Positions 46,419 through 57,224 of a DNA stretch of 64,000 nt are shown one piece after another (position 1 is the stretch's first letter; every line of letters begins with the position of its first letter). The notes beneath the pieces were generated by a model that was not told where the DNA came from, searched no databases, and saw only the letters and a list, made by a program, of their open reading frames with translations. The stretch is from Acidobacteriota bacterium. GTDB lineage: Bacteria; Acidobacteriota; Blastocatellia; UBA7656. Made by a program: the position numbers and the translations under genes. The stretch lies in assembly GCA_016201275.1 (NCBI GenBank), contig JACQDB010000038.1:40704-104703 (forward strand). Reading direction: 5' to 3'.

Positions 46419-48308
46419 TCAGGCAAGTTCGGCAAGCTCTGACCAGCGCTCTACATCGCCCTCAAGTTGATCGTTGAGCGCCTGCAATTCGGCGTACCGT
46501 CGTTGCACCAACTCGGCGTTGCTGGCGTTTGCCGCAAGCTCTTTTTCAATGGCCACTTTGCGCGCTTCGGCCTGATCAATATTGGCTTCGAGAGTTGCCA
46601 ACTCGCGGCGCTCCTTGAAGGTCAATTTGCGCGGCACGTCGGAACTTTTTGAAGTTGATGGCAGCGGCGCAGTTTTCTTAGGCAACTGTTTTGCCGCCTC
46701 AACCGCTTCGCGTTCACGCATCTCCAGAAAGGCGCTGTAATTGCCGGGATATTCGCGCACGCGGCCTGCGCCTTCAAAGCGCAAGATGTGTTCCACCGTG
46801 CGGTCTAGAAAATATCTATCGTGGCTGGCGACCAATAAACACCCGGCAAAATTTTCCAGATATTCTTCCAGCGTCACCAGCGTCTGTATATCCAGATCGT
46901 TAGTTGGCTCGTCCAATAACAATAGATTGGGCGCGTCCATCAACACCCGCAGCAAGTAAAGCCGCCGCCGCTCGCCGCCCGACAATCTGCCAATGCGATC
47001 ATATTGCACCGCCGGAGGAAACAAAAATTTTTCCAGCATCTGACTGGCGCTGAGAAAATTTCCATCGGCGGTTTCGATGCGCTCTGCGCCCTCGCGTATG
47101 TAATCAATGACCCGCTGTTCATCATTCAACTCGCGGTTTTCCTGATCGTAATAACCCGGTACGATGGTCTGCCCGATGGCGACGCTGCCGGTGTCGGGTT
47201 GCACCTTCTGCGCGATGATGTCGAGCAAAGTCGTTTTGCCGGAACCATTCGCGCCGATGATGCCTATGCGGTCGCCGCGCTTCAAGGTGTAACTGAAATC
47301 TTGAATCACGACCTGTGCGCCGTAAGCTTTGGAGAGGTCGCGCAACTCAAGAATTTTTTTGCCCAAGCGAGAAGCGGCAACCGAAATATCGAGGGGCGTT
47401 CGGGTCGCCTCTTTCGGTTGCGCCATCAACTCTTCGGCGCGCTCAACGCGGGCCTTCTGTTTGGTGGTGCGGGCTTTCGCGCCGCGCCTGAGCCACGCCA
47501 GTTCGCGGCGAATCAGCGCTTCGCGTTTGATGCCTTCGGCTTCGCGGCGCGCTTCCTGTTCCTCTTTCTTTTCTAAATAGTAAGCGTAATTGCCAGCGAA
47601 ACTCTGCACCTTGCCGCGATCAATTTCCAATATGCGCGTCGTCACACGATCAAGAAAATAGCGGTCGTGCGTGACCAATAAAAGCGCCCCGCTGTAGCGT
47701 TGCAGATAAGTTTCAAGCCAGGTAATCGTATCGGCATCGAGATGATTAGTCGGTTCATCGAGAATCAATAAATCCGGGCGCGACAACAGCGCCTGAGCCA
47801 GCGCTACGCGCTTGCGTTGGCCGCCGGACAGTTCGCCCATGGTTGCCGAAAGGTCATTGATGCCGAGTTGCGTCAGCACGTTTCTGGCGTTGGTCTCCAG
47901 TTCCCAGGCACCTATGGCCTCCAGTTGATGAGCAAGTTCGGCAACGCGGCTCAACAATTTTTCATTGCCCGCGTCGGTCGCCGCCAGTTCGTGACAAGCC
48001 CTTTCATATTCGCGCAGCAAGCGCATGGTTTCGTTGTGAGCGGCAAATACGGTGTCCAAAACCGTATCGTCTTTGTTGAAGGCGGGATTTTGCGGCAGGT
48101 AAGCGATGACCTTTTCGCTGGCTATGACGACGCGCCCGCTGTCTGCCGGTTCGCGGCCTGCGATGAGGCGTAACAAAGTGGTTTTGCCGGAGCCGTTCGC
48201 GCCGATGACGCCAATCTTGTCGCTTTCATCGAGGCCAAGCGTGACGCCGCTAAACAGCGGCTTGAGGCCGTAATTTTTGCTGACTTCTTCAAGTGAAAAA
48301 ATGTTCAT
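46419..48308 (-). CDS. ABC-F family ATPase (Uup-like)
   Basis: The 629 residues hold two ABC domains with no membrane part: Walker A GANGSGKTTL at 36-45 and again near 355, signatures LSGGQRKRVALAQALL and LSGGERRRLYLLRVL, and the DEPTNHLD and DEPTNDLD Walker B motifs. The inter-domain linker (KKEEQEARREAEGIKREAL) fits ABC-F. A C-terminal coiled coil (FKERRELATLEANIDQ onward) is Uup-like. These proteins act on ribosomes, or for Uup in genome stability. It is 3 bp downstream of the TPR gene and forms a dedA-TPR-abcF cluster. Confidence 0.93.
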   Translation of the reverse strand: MNIFSLEEVSKNYGLKPLFSGVTLGLDESDKIGVIGANGSGKTTLLRLIAGREPADSGRVVIASEKVIAYLPQNPAFNKDDTVLDTVFAAHNETMRLLREYERACHELAATDAGNEKLLSRVAELAHQLEAIGAWELETNARNVLTQLGINDLSATMGELSGGQRKRVALAQALLSRPDLLILDEPTNHLDADTITWLETYLQRYSGALLLVTHDRYFLDRVTTRILEIDRGKVQSFAGNYAYYLEKKEEQEARREAEGIKREALIRRELAWLRRGAKARTTKQKARVERAEELMAQPKEATRTPLDISVAASRLGKKILELRDLSKAYGAQVVIQDFSYTLKRGDRIGIIGANGSGKTTLLDIIAQKVQPDTGSVAIGQTIVPGYYDQENRELNDEQRVIDYIREGAERIETADGNFLSASQMLEKFLFPPAVQYDRIGRLSGGERRRLYLLRVLMDAPNLLLLDEPTNDLDIQTLVTLEEYLENFAGCLLVASHDRYFLDRTVEHILRFEGAGRVREYPGNYSAFLEMREREAVEAAKQLPKKTAPLPSTSKSSDVPRKLTFKERRELATLEANIDQAEARKVAIEKELAANASNAELVQRRYAELQALNDQLEGDVERWSELAELA

Positions 48309-48311
48309 GGT

Positions 48312-48677
48312 TTAGGCGCAGAACTCCGTTGACGAAGGGCTTGACGAGGCGTCTGTGGCGGCCTCTGGGGTTTGCGCCAGCAAGCGTTCCATATGCCCCA
48401 GCGCATTCCACGCGCCGGTGCGCGTGGCGACTTCCAAGCCTTTGGTCCACACGCGCCGCGCTGCTTCCGCCTTGCCTTGATGCGCCAAAGCCGTGCCGAG
48501 CATTTGATAAGCCGCCGGGTAATCGGCGTTGCAACGCAAGACGTTTTGCAGTGCGTCAACGGCATCTTGCCAGTGCGCCAGTTTGACATATTCATTGGCC
48601 AGCCCGTACCAGACCATCGCTTCGTCGGGCTGTTCTTCGAGTAAACTTTTGAAGGCATCAATTCTGGTTTGCGACAT
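48312..48677 (-). CDS. Small TPR protein
   Basis: The 121-residue protein contains about three TPR motifs (ALANEYVKLAHWQDAVDALQ-type helices, then PAAYQMLGTALAHQGKAEAA) and a Ser/Thr-rich tail. It has no signal peptide and should be a cytoplasmic interaction module. It abuts dedA upstream (stop and start adjacent) and the ABC-F gene downstream (3-bp gap), so the three are translated from one message. The partner is unknown. Confidence 0.8.
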   Translation of the reverse strand: MSQTRIDAFKSLLEEQPDEAMVWYGLANEYVKLAHWQDAVDALQNVLRCNADYPAAYQMLGTALAHQGKAEAARRVWTKGLEVATRTGAWNALGHMERLLAQTPEAATDASSSPSSTEFCA

Positions 48678-49364
48678 TTATTCTTTGACCTCGACTTTCA
48701 TTGCGGTGCTTTCGGCTTCGCTTAACAAGGCGTTGCTACTTGCAGCGCTTGCGGCTTTTCGGCGCTTCCAAAAAAACCGTCCAAGCAAAGCGACCACGAC
48801 TGCGCCTGCCAATATCCAGCCCGCGCCTTTCACATATTGTTCCAGCAAGTGCCAGCTTTCGCCGAAAAAGTAGCCGAGCAACGTCATCACCACCGCCCAC
48901 GAAATCGCCCCCAGCACATTGAAGAGAACAAAGCGCGACCAGTTCATGTGGGAGGCTCCGGCAAACAACGCTGTGAAGACGCGAAAGCCGGTGATGAAGC
49001 GCGCCACCAAAACCGTCTTGTCGCCATGTTGATGAAAGAACGTCTCCATCTGCGTGAAGCGTTTTTCGGTAAGCAAAACATACTTGCCGTAGCGCAACAG
49101 AAAACCGCGTCCGGCCTTGCGGCCAAGCCAGTACCCGGCGTTGTCGCCCAGCACCGCACCGACAGCAGCAATCAACATCACCAGCCACAAATTGAAGCCG
49201 TGCCGACTGGCGAAAAATCCTGCCACCAGCAAAATGGTTTCGCCCGGCACCGGCACTCCGGCGTTCTCAATCATCACACCGAAAAAGACAATCCAATACC
49301 CATACTGATGAAACAGTTGGATGATGTTGTCGGGATTAAACAGCGCTTTCAGCCAATCAAACAT
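48678..49364 (-). CDS. DedA family membrane protein
   Basis: The ATG at 49364 gives 228 residues starting MFDWLKALFNPDNIIQLF. Family motifs: FFGVMIENAGVPVPGETILL near 30-49, GAVLGDNAGYWLGRKAG near 80-96, and FITGFRVFTALFAGASHMNW with the conserved Arg and Gly. About five hydrophobic segments follow, with a basic then acidic tail (FFWKRRKAAS...EVKE). DedA proteins act in lipid flipping or membrane potential homeostasis. The binding site before the ATG is weak. Confidence 0.92.
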   Translation of the reverse strand: MFDWLKALFNPDNIIQLFHQYGYWIVFFGVMIENAGVPVPGETILLVAGFFASRHGFNLWLVMLIAAVGAVLGDNAGYWLGRKAGRGFLLRYGKYVLLTEKRFTQMETFFHQHGDKTVLVARFITGFRVFTALFAGASHMNWSRFVLFNVLGAISWAVVMTLLGYFFGESWHLLEQYVKGAGWILAGAVVVALLGRFFWKRRKAASAASSNALLSEAESTAMKVEVKE

Positions 49365-49690
49365 AAGTTTTTTATCCGGTTCCGCCAACCCTTTCGCGCA
49401 GAGCAACGAAGAACTAATCATACACTCTGGCAGGCGCACAAAGGAAAGCCGCTTGGCGAGAAAAGCGAAAACGAAGACAGCGCCTCGACCCGCCAGAAAA
49501 TCATAGCGCCGTTTTCTATTCCCCTAAAAACTGCGCCGGTGCGAAATATTCCACTACTCGTTGCGGAATTCAACGCGGTTTTGACAATAGTTTGGCCTGC
49601 CAGCAGCCCTTTCGACAGGCACGCCTGTTGCTCTTCTTATCTCACGCCTCCCGCTTTTATGCCGGGCGAGGCGCAAACAATCGGTTCGCT
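49365..49690. other. Upstream region of dedA; no gene seen
   Basis: This spacer between the divergent dedA and DUF2892 genes must hold the dedA promoter. I see no convincing promoter boxes, repeat element or small reading frame in this stretch. Several shifts of open frame exist but lack ribosome binding sites and family features. Confidence 0.4.
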
Positions 49691-49734
49691 TTGACAATTT
49701 GTGCTTTTCGCTATATCACTATATAGTGATATAG
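49691..49734 (+). promoter_or_regulatory. Promoter with perfect 24-bp palindromic operator
   Basis: TTGACA (49691-49696) is a consensus -35 box. The -10 region falls in CTATATCACTAT/ATAGTGATATAG (49711-49734), a perfect 24-bp palindrome that would be covered by a bound dimer. It lies 41 bp upstream of the DUF2892 start and controls the four-gene efflux operon. AT-rich palindromes of this sort are typical for ArsR- or BigR-like repressors; none is encoded in the window. Confidence 0.8.
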
Positions 49735-49775
49735 CTACTTGACGATTTAAGCATTATCCAAAGGAGGGTAAAACG

Positions 49776-49991
49776 ATGACGGTGGACAGGTATCTGGGCT
49801 TGATTGCTGGAACGCTGGTTTTGACGGGGCTGGGGCTGGGGCTTTATTGGCATCCGTACTGGTTGGCGCTGCCCGCTTTTGTGTCGCTCAATTTAATACA
49901 ATCGGCGTTTACCAACTGGTGCCCGATGATGACGATTTTGCGCCGCCTGGGAGTGCCGGACGTTGCCGAACCCGCCAGTCGTCAAGGGTAA
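49776..49991 (+). CDS. DUF2892 small membrane protein (YgaP-like)
   Basis: The 71-residue protein starts MTVDRYLGLIAGTLVLTGLG and has two membrane helices with CPMMTILRRLGV at the end, the DUF2892 pattern also found as the membrane part of the rhodanese YgaP. Its Cys near residue 49 is conserved in the family and could bind sulfane sulfur. Good ribosome binding site (GGAGGG). It leads the efflux operon, which suggests sulfur- or thiol-related stress; no rhodanese domain is present. Confidence 0.88.
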   Translation: MTVDRYLGLIAGTLVLTGLGLGLYWHPYWLALPAFVSLNLIQSAFTNWCPMMTILRRLGVPDVAEPASRQG

Positions 49992-50049
49992 GGCGTGCGC
50001 TGAATACGGGCGTGCGACGATTGGCAGCAACCGCTAAAACCTATTGGAC

Positions 50050-51477
50050 ATGAATATGAAAACCCGACCGAATAAAATTTCTTCTCCTCCATTCCTTGCC
50101 AAAGCCGTAGCCATCGCTTGGTTGGCGCTGCACCTCGTCAACGCTGGCGCGCTTCCGGCGTGGGCGCAGACGACAACGCCTAGGCCGCTGGCAAAAGCCG
50201 CAGACCTGACCTTGCCGCTGGCCGTGGACGTGGCGTTGCGCGCCAATCCGTTGATGCGCGCCACCAGCGCCGGGCGCGAGATCGCCGACGCGCAAGTGAA
50301 TGAAGCGCGGGCGGCGCGTTTACCTTTGTTGCAACTGGGGGAAACCGTATCGCGCAGCAACAACCCGGTATTCGTTTTCGGCTCGCTGTTGGAGCAAGGC
50401 AAATTCGGCGCATCGAATTTTGCTCTCGCGGCACTCAATAATCCGCCCGCGCTTACCAATCTTCGCACCACCATCACCTTGAAATTGCCGCTCTTTGACC
50501 AGCGCCAAAGCGCCACACGCATCGCGCAGGCGCAGCTACGCCAGCAGCAGGCCGACACCCAGACCGAGCAGATGCAGCAGCAAATTCGCTTTGAAGTGTT
50601 GCGAACCTTTTACGGCGTGTTGCTGGCAAAGACCAGAAAAGAGGTGGCCGACGAAGCCGTAAAAATGGCGGCAGCCGATGTCAAGCGCAGTGGTGATCTG
50701 GTGGACACCGGCATGGCCGTAACTTCCGATTTGCTCTCGGCAGAAGTTCAGCTCGCCGATTTTCGCCAACAACAGATTCAAGCCGAAGGTGACATCGTGA
50801 TTGCTGTCGCGGCACTCAACACCGCCCTGGGTGCCTCCGTCAACGCGCCGCAAACGATCAGCGGACAACTGCTGGAAAAAGCCTTTGTGGTCGAAGCCCC
50901 AGAGGTGTTGCTGCGGTTGGCGCTGGAGCATCGCCCCGATTATATGCGCGCTGGTCTGAGCGTGCGCGTTGCGGAAAAGCAGACCACAGGGACGCGCAGC
51001 GAGAGGTTGCCGCGAGTGGATGTGTTCACCAGCGCTGGCGTCAGCAGCAGCAATTTCACCACAGGCAGCAGCGATTATCTGCTCGGCGCAAGCGTCACCT
51101 TCAACCTCTTTGACGCCGGACGCAAAGAGCGCCTCAGGCAAAGTCAAGCTGCCGAAACTATTGCCAGCGCCGAACTAGAGAGCCTGGCCAATCAGATTCG
51201 TTTTGAAGTGGTTCGCGCTTATCAACAATACCTTTCGGCGCGTCAGCGTTTGACGGTGGCGGCGCAAGTCATTCATCAAGCCGACGAAGCCTTGCGAATT
51301 GTGCAGGCGCGTTATCACGCTGGCTTGACGACGATGAACGAAGTTTTGCAAGCCGAGACCATGCGGTTTCGCGCCCGTATGAATGTGCTGGCGGCGCGCT
51401 ATGACCACTACATAGGCTACGCGAATGTGTTGTTGGCAAGCGGCAGGTTGACCGATGTGCAGGCGTTTGTGGCGTGA
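50050..51477 (+). CDS. TolC-family outer membrane efflux protein
   Basis: About 475 residues with a signal peptide (AVAIAWLALHLVNAGALPAWA) and two TolC repeats rich in long amphipathic helices (AQVNEARAARLPLLQLGETV, FEVLRTFYGVLLAKTRKEVA, FEVVRAYQQYLSARQRL). It forms the outer-membrane channel of the tripartite pump encoded by the next two genes. The ATG at 50050 or 50056 is likely; a TTG at 50044 is a third option. The stop overlaps the open frame of the MFP gene. Confidence 0.92.
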   Translation: MNMKTRPNKISSPPFLAKAVAIAWLALHLVNAGALPAWAQTTTPRPLAKAADLTLPLAVDVALRANPLMRATSAGREIADAQVNEARAARLPLLQLGETVSRSNNPVFVFGSLLEQGKFGASNFALAALNNPPALTNLRTTITLKLPLFDQRQSATRIAQAQLRQQQADTQTEQMQQQIRFEVLRTFYGVLLAKTRKEVADEAVKMAAADVKRSGDLVDTGMAVTSDLLSAEVQLADFRQQQIQAEGDIVIAVAALNTALGASVNAPQTISGQLLEKAFVVEAPEVLLRLALEHRPDYMRAGLSVRVAEKQTTGTRSERLPRVDVFTSAGVSSSNFTTGSSDYLLGASVTFNLFDAGRKERLRQSQAAETIASAELESLANQIRFEVVRAYQQYLSARQRLTVAAQVIHQADEALRIVQARYHAGLTTMNEVLQAETMRFRARMNVLAARYDHYIGYANVLLASGRLTDVQAFVA

Positions 51478-51527
51478 AGAACCAAGCGCAACGCCGCCTT
51501 TCAAAAGAAGCAAGAATGAGGTCATTT

Positions 51528-52721
51528 ATGAAAGCAAAGCTCTTCATCGCAGCGGCAATTTTGTTGACTGCGATTGGCAGTAGTGCTTGTGAAAAAAAGC
51601 AGCAGGCGGCAACGGAAAAACCTTCGTTGGCGCAAAGCGTCAGAGTCGAAAAAATTTCTCTGACCCCCGTTGATGAGGTTTACGAAGCGACCGGCACAGT
51701 GAAAGCGCAGACCACGACAGCGCTTTCGGCAAAGCTGATGGGCAACGTCGTCGCCTTGAACGTGCGCGAAGGCGACCGCGTGCGCGCCGGACAAACGCTG
51801 ATCGAGCTTGATAATCGTGACGCGGCGACGCAATTGCAAAAGGCGCAAGCGGGATGGCGCGAAGCCCAGCAAACGCTGGCCGAAGTGGAGCAAGCCAGCG
51901 CTGCTGCACAGTCGGCCCAAGCAGCGGCGGAAGCCAATCGTCAATTCGCCGCCTCGACCTTTGCCCGCTATCAAACATTGCTGGAACGTCAGGCCATCAG
52001 TCCGCATGAATTTGATGAAGTAAAAGCGAAGTACCAAATCGCCGAAGCCGAAACCCGTCGCGCCGAGCAGATGGCGCAAACTCTGATCGCCAGAAAAAAT
52101 CAAGCGCTTGCCCGCATAGACCAAGCCAAAGCCGACATCAGCAATGCTCAGATCACCGTCGGCTATGGGCGCATCACTTCGCCGATCAACGGCATCGTCA
52201 CCGCCAAACAAATCGAAGTCGGCGCTATTGCCGCGCCCGGTGTGCCGCTGTTGATGATCGAAGACAATTCGCAATACCGACTGGAAGCAACGGTCGAAGA
52301 ATCGCAACTCGGTCGCATACATTTGCACGATACGGTAGGCGTGCAAATCGCGGCGCTGGGCGCGGAAACCGTTTCCGGCAAGGTAGTGGAAATCGTGCCA
52401 ATCACGGATACGGCAAGTCGCAGCTACATCGTCAAGATCGGCTTGCCCGCCCTGCCGACGCTGCGTTCCGGGCTTTACGGCAAAGCGCGTTTCCTCACAG
52501 GGCATAGGCAAGCTCTGACGATTTCGCCAAAGGCTATCGTGCAACAAGGTCAACTGACGAGCCTGTATGTGGTGGATGATGGCGGCGTGGCGCGTTTGCG
52601 CTTGGTCAAAACCGGGAAAGCTTACGGCGAGCAAATCGAAATTCTCTCTGGCCTCAATGATGGCGAGCGCGTCATCGTCGAAGGCCAGGTTCAGGTCAGC
52701 GATGGCAGCCGCGTGCGATGA
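51528..52721 (+). CDS. RND efflux periplasmic adaptor (MFP, lipoprotein)
   Basis: The ATG at 51528 (GAGGTC upstream) gives 397 residues. The leader ends LLTAIGSSACEKK, a lipobox-like site. Next come the lipoyl half-motifs (ALSAKLMGNVVALNVREGDR and YGRITSPINGIVTAKQIEVG), a long helical hairpin rich in Ala and Gln, and the beta-barrel and membrane-proximal domains (GLYGKARFLTG, LNDGERVIVEGQVQVSDGS). It couples the RND pump to TolC. Genes are spaced for co-translation. Confidence 0.93.
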   Translation: MKAKLFIAAAILLTAIGSSACEKKQQAATEKPSLAQSVRVEKISLTPVDEVYEATGTVKAQTTTALSAKLMGNVVALNVREGDRVRAGQTLIELDNRDAATQLQKAQAGWREAQQTLAEVEQASAAAQSAQAAAEANRQFAASTFARYQTLLERQAISPHEFDEVKAKYQIAEAETRRAEQMAQTLIARKNQALARIDQAKADISNAQITVGYGRITSPINGIVTAKQIEVGAIAAPGVPLLMIEDNSQYRLEATVEESQLGRIHLHDTVGVQIAALGAETVSGKVVEIVPITDTASRSYIVKIGLPALPTLRSGLYGKARFLTGHRQALTISPKAIVQQGQLTSLYVVDDGGVARLRLVKTGKAYGEQIEILSGLNDGERVIVEGQVQVSDGSRVR

Positions 52722-52746
52722 ACGCTGGCGATTCGAGGAATGAAAG

Positions 52747-55700
52747 ATGAAAGAAGAACTGGGGTTGGCTGGCAAAGTCGCACGCGCCTTCATTGATTCC
52801 AAACTGACGCCGCTGGTAATTGCCGCAGCGATCTTGCTGGGGCTTGGCGCGGTGTTGTTGTTGCCACGCGAAGAAGAGCCGCAAATCATCGTGCCGATGA
52901 TTGATGTATTTGTCGAAATGCCCGGCGCGGCGGCCCAAGAGGTCGAAGAGCGCGTCACCAAACCGCTGGAAAAACTGCTTTGGGAAGTGCCGGGCGTCGA
53001 GTATGTTTATTCAACCTCGTCACCCGGCATGGCCTTGACCGTCGTGCGCTTCAGCGTCGGCCAGCACGAAGAGAATGCCATCGTCCGGCTCAATCAAAAG
53101 ATATTCGCCAATTTCGATTTGATGCCGCCGGGCGCAACTCCGCCCCTCATCAAGCCGCGTTCGATTGATGATGTGCCGATGCTGGCCCTCACGCTGTCAA
53201 GCGCACGCTACGACAGTTTCACCTTGCGCCGCATCGCCGCGCAACTTCACGATCAGATCAAAGAGATCAAAGAGGTCTCGGAAGTCAAAATCATCGGCGG
53301 CGAGCGGCGACAACTTCGCGTCACGCTGGACGCCGCAAAAATGGTCGCCTACAACCTCGCACCGGCAAGCTTGCCGCCGGTGTTGGCACAAGCGAATCGG
53401 CAAATCCAAAGCGGCAGTTTTTCCGCCAATAATCGGGAGTTTCTGGTGGAAACCGGCGGCTTTCTGCACAACGCCGAAGAGGTTGCCAACGTCGTCATCG
53501 GCGTGTTTAACAATCGTCCGGTTTATTTGCGCGATGTGGCCACCATCGCCGACAGCACCGCAGAGCCTGCCGATTATGTGCTGTACGGATGGGGCGCGGC
53601 TCATTTGCAAAAACAGGCAGTCAAAGACCCTTCGGCAAACGGCGAACCCTCTATTGATGCGTTGCCGTCGGCGCTTCCGGCGGTGACGATTTCCGTGGCC
53701 AAACGCAAAGGCACCAATGCCATAGAGATTGCCGACCGCGTGTTGGAAAAAGTGAACGCCTTGAAAGGCACTTTGATTCCGAGCGATGTGCAGCTTTCGA
53801 CGACGCGCAATTATGGCGAGACCGCCAGCGAAAAATCGAACGAATTGCTTTTGCATATGTTGATTGCTATCGCTTCGGTTGCCGCGCTTATTTTGCTAAC
53901 TTTGGGCTGGCGCGAATCCGGCATCGTGGCGATAGCCATTCCCGTGACTCTGGCCTTGACCTTGGCGGTCTTCTATTTTTACGGCTACACCTTGAATCGC
54001 ATCACCTTGTTTGCGCTGATCTTTTCCATAGGCATATTGGTTGATGATGCCATCGTCGTGGTAGAAAACATGGCGCGTCACACCCACCTGCCGGAAAATC
54101 GTCGGCGCTCGCTGTTGCAAATCGCCATAGAAGCGGTTGATGAAGTCGGCAACCCGACTATCCTGGCGACCTTTGCGGTGATTGCAGCCATCCTTCCTAT
54201 GGCGTTCGTCAGCGGCTTAATGGGGCCGTATATGCGCCCGATTCCGGTTGGCGCAACGGCAGCGATGGTCTTCTCGCTACTGGTCGCCTTCATCGTCACG
54301 CCTTGGGCAAGTTTGCGTCTGCTCAAACGCCAAAGCGCGCATCAGGAAAATGTGGAAGGGCGTATGACCAAACTCTATCGCCGTGTGATGGGCAAATTGA
54401 TTCGCCTGCCGCGCTGGCGCTACGGGTTTTTATTGGGCGTGGTGGTGTTATTACTCGCTTCGGTGTCGCTGTTTGCCTTCAAGCTGGTGCGCGTCAAGAT
54501 GTTGCCTTTCGATAACAAGAGCGAATTTCAAATCATCATAGATATGCCGGAAGGCACAACGCTTGAACAAACCGCTGCGGCAACCAGAGAGATGGGCGCA
54601 GCAATTCGCGGCGTGAGTGAAGTGACAGATTATCAAATGTACATAGGCACTGCTTCGCCTTATAACTTCAACGGCCTGGTGCGCCATTATTATTTGCGAC
54701 GCGGCGCGAACGTCGCCGATATTCAAGTTAATCTGTTACCCAAAGGCGAACGTCAGGCGCAGAGCCACGACATAGCCAAGCGCGTGCGTCCGCTCCTTCA
54801 ACCCATCGCCGCAAAATACCAGGCTCGCGTGAAAGTGTCGGAAGTGCCGCCGGGGCCGCCGGTATTGCAAACCCTGGTTGCCGAAGTGTACGGCCCCGAT
54901 TATCAAAGACAAATCGAAATCGCCAGAAACCTGCGCGACCTGTTCGACCACACCGAGGGCGTGGTTGATGTGGATTGGTACGTCGAAGACGACCAGCCGA
55001 ATTATCGTTTCGTGGTGGATAAAGAGAAGGCCGCTTTGCATGGCGTGTCGGCGGAACAGATCGCCATCACGCTACGCATAGCGGTTGAGGGCATGAACGT
55101 AGGGCTGGCGCACCAATCGCAGGAGAAAGAGGATTTGCCCATTGTCTTGCGTTTGCCGCACGCCGAGCGTTCCAGTCTTGCGGATTTGCAGCAAATCAAA
55201 GTCGCAGGCCAGAGCGGTCAACTGATCGCGCTTGGCGAACTGGTGCGCGTCGAAGAAACGACCGCCGATAAAAGCATCTATCATAAAAATTTGATGCCTG
55301 TGGTTTATGTGACCGGCGATGTGGCGGGCCAAGAAGAAAGCCCTGTGTATGCAATCTTGAAACTCAACGAAGCGATTGAACAGATGCGCCTGCCAGAAGG
55401 TTACGCGCTGGAGCGTTACGTTGCCGCGCAGCCCTTCAGCAACTATAAATTCGCTATGAAATGGGATGGCGAATGGCACATCACTTACGAAGTCTTCCGC
55501 GATTTGGGCATCGCTTTTGCTGCCGTGCTGGTGCTGATTTACATACTCGTAGTCGGCTGGTTTCAATCCTTCAAAACGCCGGTGGCGATTATGGCGGCGA
55601 TTCCGTTTTCGCTGGTCGGCATCCTTCCAGCGCACGCTTTGATGGGCGCGTTCTTTACGGCAACTTCGATGATTGGTTTCATCGCTGGCGCTGGCATAGT

Positions 55701-56067
55701 GGTTCGCAACTCGATCATCTTGGTGGATTTCATCGAGTTGCGTTTGAAGCAGGGAATGCCACTGGCCGATGCCGTGATTGATGCGGGAGCGGTGCGCTTT
55801 CGCCCTATGATGTTGACGGCAGCGGCGGTGATTGTCGGCGCGACGGTGATTTTATTTGATCCGATTTTTCAAGGCTTGGCGATTTCCCTGATGGCTGGCG
55901 AAGTGGCGTCGCTGTTGCTGTCGCGCATGACCGTGCCAATTCTCTATTATTTGAGCGAACGCAAAAAGCACGAGAAATCTGCCCACGACAGCGCGCAAGG
56001 CTTGGAAGAAGGTGCGCCCTTGCCAGAAGCTGTTGCCGACGAAGCGCCGGTTGAAGTCACTCGCTAA
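52747..56067 (+). CDS. RND efflux permease
   Basis: The 1106 residues have the two-fold RND architecture: an N-terminal helix, a large periplasmic domain, helices 2-6, then a repeat. The proton-relay aspartates are in [20 protein letters not shown] (helix 4). The N-terminal [20 protein letters not shown] and [15 protein letters not shown] are characteristic of the HAE-like subgroup that I recall beside DUF2892 genes. A 40-residue acidic/charged C-terminal tail is extra. Substrate unknown; sulfur compounds or small organic toxicants are possible. GGAATGAAAG lies before the ATG. Confidence 0.94.
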   Translation: MKEELGLAGKVARAFIDSKLTPLVIAAAILLGLGAVLLLPREEEPQIIVPMIDVFVEMPGAAAQEVEERVTKPLEKLLWEVPGVEYVYSTSSPGMALTVVRFSVGQHEENAIVRLNQKIFANFDLMPPGATPPLIKPRSIDDVPMLALTLSSARYDSFTLRRIAAQLHDQIKEIKEVSEVKIIGGERRQLRVTLDAAKMVAYNLAPASLPPVLAQANRQIQSGSFSANNREFLVETGGFLHNAEEVANVVIGVFNNRPVYLRDVATIADSTAEPADYVLYGWGAAHLQKQAVKDPSANGEPSIDALPSALPAVTISVAKRKGTNAIEIADRVLEKVNALKGTLIPSDVQLSTTRNYGETASEKSNELLLHMLIAIASVAALILLTLGWRESGIVAIAIPVTLALTLAVFYFYGYTLNRITLFALIFSIGILVDDAIVVVENMARHTHLPENRRRSLLQIAIEAVDEVGNPTILATFAVIAAILPMAFVSGLMGPYMRPIPVGATAAMVFSLLVAFIVTPWASLRLLKRQSAHQENVEGRMTKLYRRVMGKLIRLPRWRYGFLLGVVVLLLASVSLFAFKLVRVKMLPFDNKSEFQIIIDMPEGTTLEQTAAATREMGAAIRGVSEVTDYQMYIGTASPYNFNGLVRHYYLRRGANVADIQVNLLPKGERQAQSHDIAKRVRPLLQPIAAKYQARVKVSEVPPGPPVLQTLVAEVYGPDYQRQIEIARNLRDLFDHTEGVVDVDWYVEDDQPNYRFVVDKEKAALHGVSAEQIAITLRIAVEGMNVGLAHQSQEKEDLPIVLRLPHAERSSLADLQQIKVAGQSGQLIALGELVRVEETTADKSIYHKNLMPVVYVTGDVAGQEESPVYAILKLNEAIEQMRLPEGYALERYVAAQPFSNYKFAMKWDGEWHITYEVFRDLGIAFAAVLVLIYILVVGWFQSFKTPVAIMAAIPFSLVGILPAHALMGAFFTATSMIGFIAGAGIVVRNSIILVDFIELRLKQGMPLADAVIDAGAVRFRPMMLTAAAVIVGATVILFDPIFQGLAISLMAGEVASLLLSRMTVPILYYLSERKKHEKSAHDSAQGLEEGAPLPEAVADEAPVEVTR

Positions 56068-56162
56068 CTGACGATTTACCGCATAAACATTGCCCTTTTC
56101 AGCACCAAGGCGTTTACACGGGAGGTTGTTTTAGGAACGAGACCTCAACTTCAACGGCGCGC

Positions 56163-57224
56163 TTACTCTAACTCGAAGCAGGTATAACAGACGCGCTTGA
56201 ACGATTGGTAATGTTGCAATTCTATCTGCGGCGTCAAGTAGCCATCTTTCACAGGCTCGACTCGTAGCAAGTCTGTGCTGAGATATTTTTTATTGTCATC
56301 GGGAAAGACGGTGACGACCACCGCCGCCTCGCCCAATTGATTCTGCACCTGTAGCGCGCCTAAAAAATTTGCGCCAGAAGAGATGCCTACCGCCAAGCCC
56401 AAGTCCGCCGCCAGCTTTTGCGCCATCAAAATGGCGTCGCCATCTTTGACTCGTATGACCTCATCGAGGTGGTTCAACTCAACTATGGCAGGAATGAATT
56501 CGTCTGACACCCCTTGTATGCGGTGCTGCCCGACTTTGTGGCCAGTGGAAAGCGTAGGCGATTCGGCAGGCTCCAACGGATGCAGGCGAATCGTCGGTAG
56601 CTGTTGGCGCAAAAATTTTCCTACGCCCATGATGGTGCCGCCGGTTCCAACTCCGGCTACGAAAGCGTCGGGCTTGAGGGCTTGATAATCGAGTTGCCAC
56701 CAGATTTCCGGCGCGGTGGTTTGCTGGTGCGCTTCGACATTGGCGAGATTGGAAAATTGACTGGGCAAAAAAACCTTGCCTTCTTGTTTGGCAAACTCTT
56801 CGGTCAAACGTATGCTGCCCAAAAATCCGCCTTGTTCGCGGCTGACGGGAATGATGCGTGCGCCCAAAGAGCGTATCAAAGCAACGCGTTCCTGGCTCAT
56901 CCAATCGGGCATAAAGATGACCACGCGATGCCCCAGAGCGCGACCAATAGCGGCAAACGAAATGCCGGTGTTGCCACTGGTCGCTTCCACTATGGTGTCG
57001 CCCGTTTGAATCTCTCCGCTTTGATAAGCGCGCTTCAAAATATGAAAGGCCATGCGATCTTTAATGCTGCCGGTGAGGTTGAGATTTTCGGCCTTCGCAT
57101 AAAGCACTCGCTGCCGCCCTTGAAAGTGAAAATGAATCGCCAGCAAAGGCGTGTTGCCGATCAGCGGTTTCAAATCTCTGAAACGGTCTGCATAGCCCCT
57201 AAACCTAGCCAAAGGTCGCCCCAT
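56163..57224 (-). CDS. Cysteine synthase/cystathionine beta-synthase family PLP enzyme
   Basis: The ATG at 57224 (GGGGAG upstream) gives 353 residues. The PLP lysine is K55 in [12 protein letters not shown] and the substrate loop is SGNTG near 83-87. [15 protein letters not shown] binds the PLP phosphate. The C-terminal extension ending [15 protein letters not shown] contains a CxxC that standard CysK lacks. It is likely an O-acetylserine sulfhydrylase-like or cystathionine beta-synthase-like enzyme. The gene converges with the RND operon across a 95-bp spacer with no clear terminator. Confidence 0.88.
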   Translation of the reverse strand: MGRPLARFRGYADRFRDLKPLIGNTPLLAIHFHFQGRQRVLYAKAENLNLTGSIKDRMAFHILKRAYQSGEIQTGDTIVEATSGNTGISFAAIGRALGHRVVIFMPDWMSQERVALIRSLGARIIPVSREQGGFLGSIRLTEEFAKQEGKVFLPSQFSNLANVEAHQQTTAPEIWWQLDYQALKPDAFVAGVGTGGTIMGVGKFLRQQLPTIRLHPLEPAESPTLSTGHKVGQHRIQGVSDEFIPAIVELNHLDEVIRVKDGDAILMAQKLAADLGLAVGISSGANFLGALQVQNQLGEAAVVVTVFPDDNKKYLSTDLLRVEPVKDGYLTPQIELQHYQSFKRVCYTCFELE

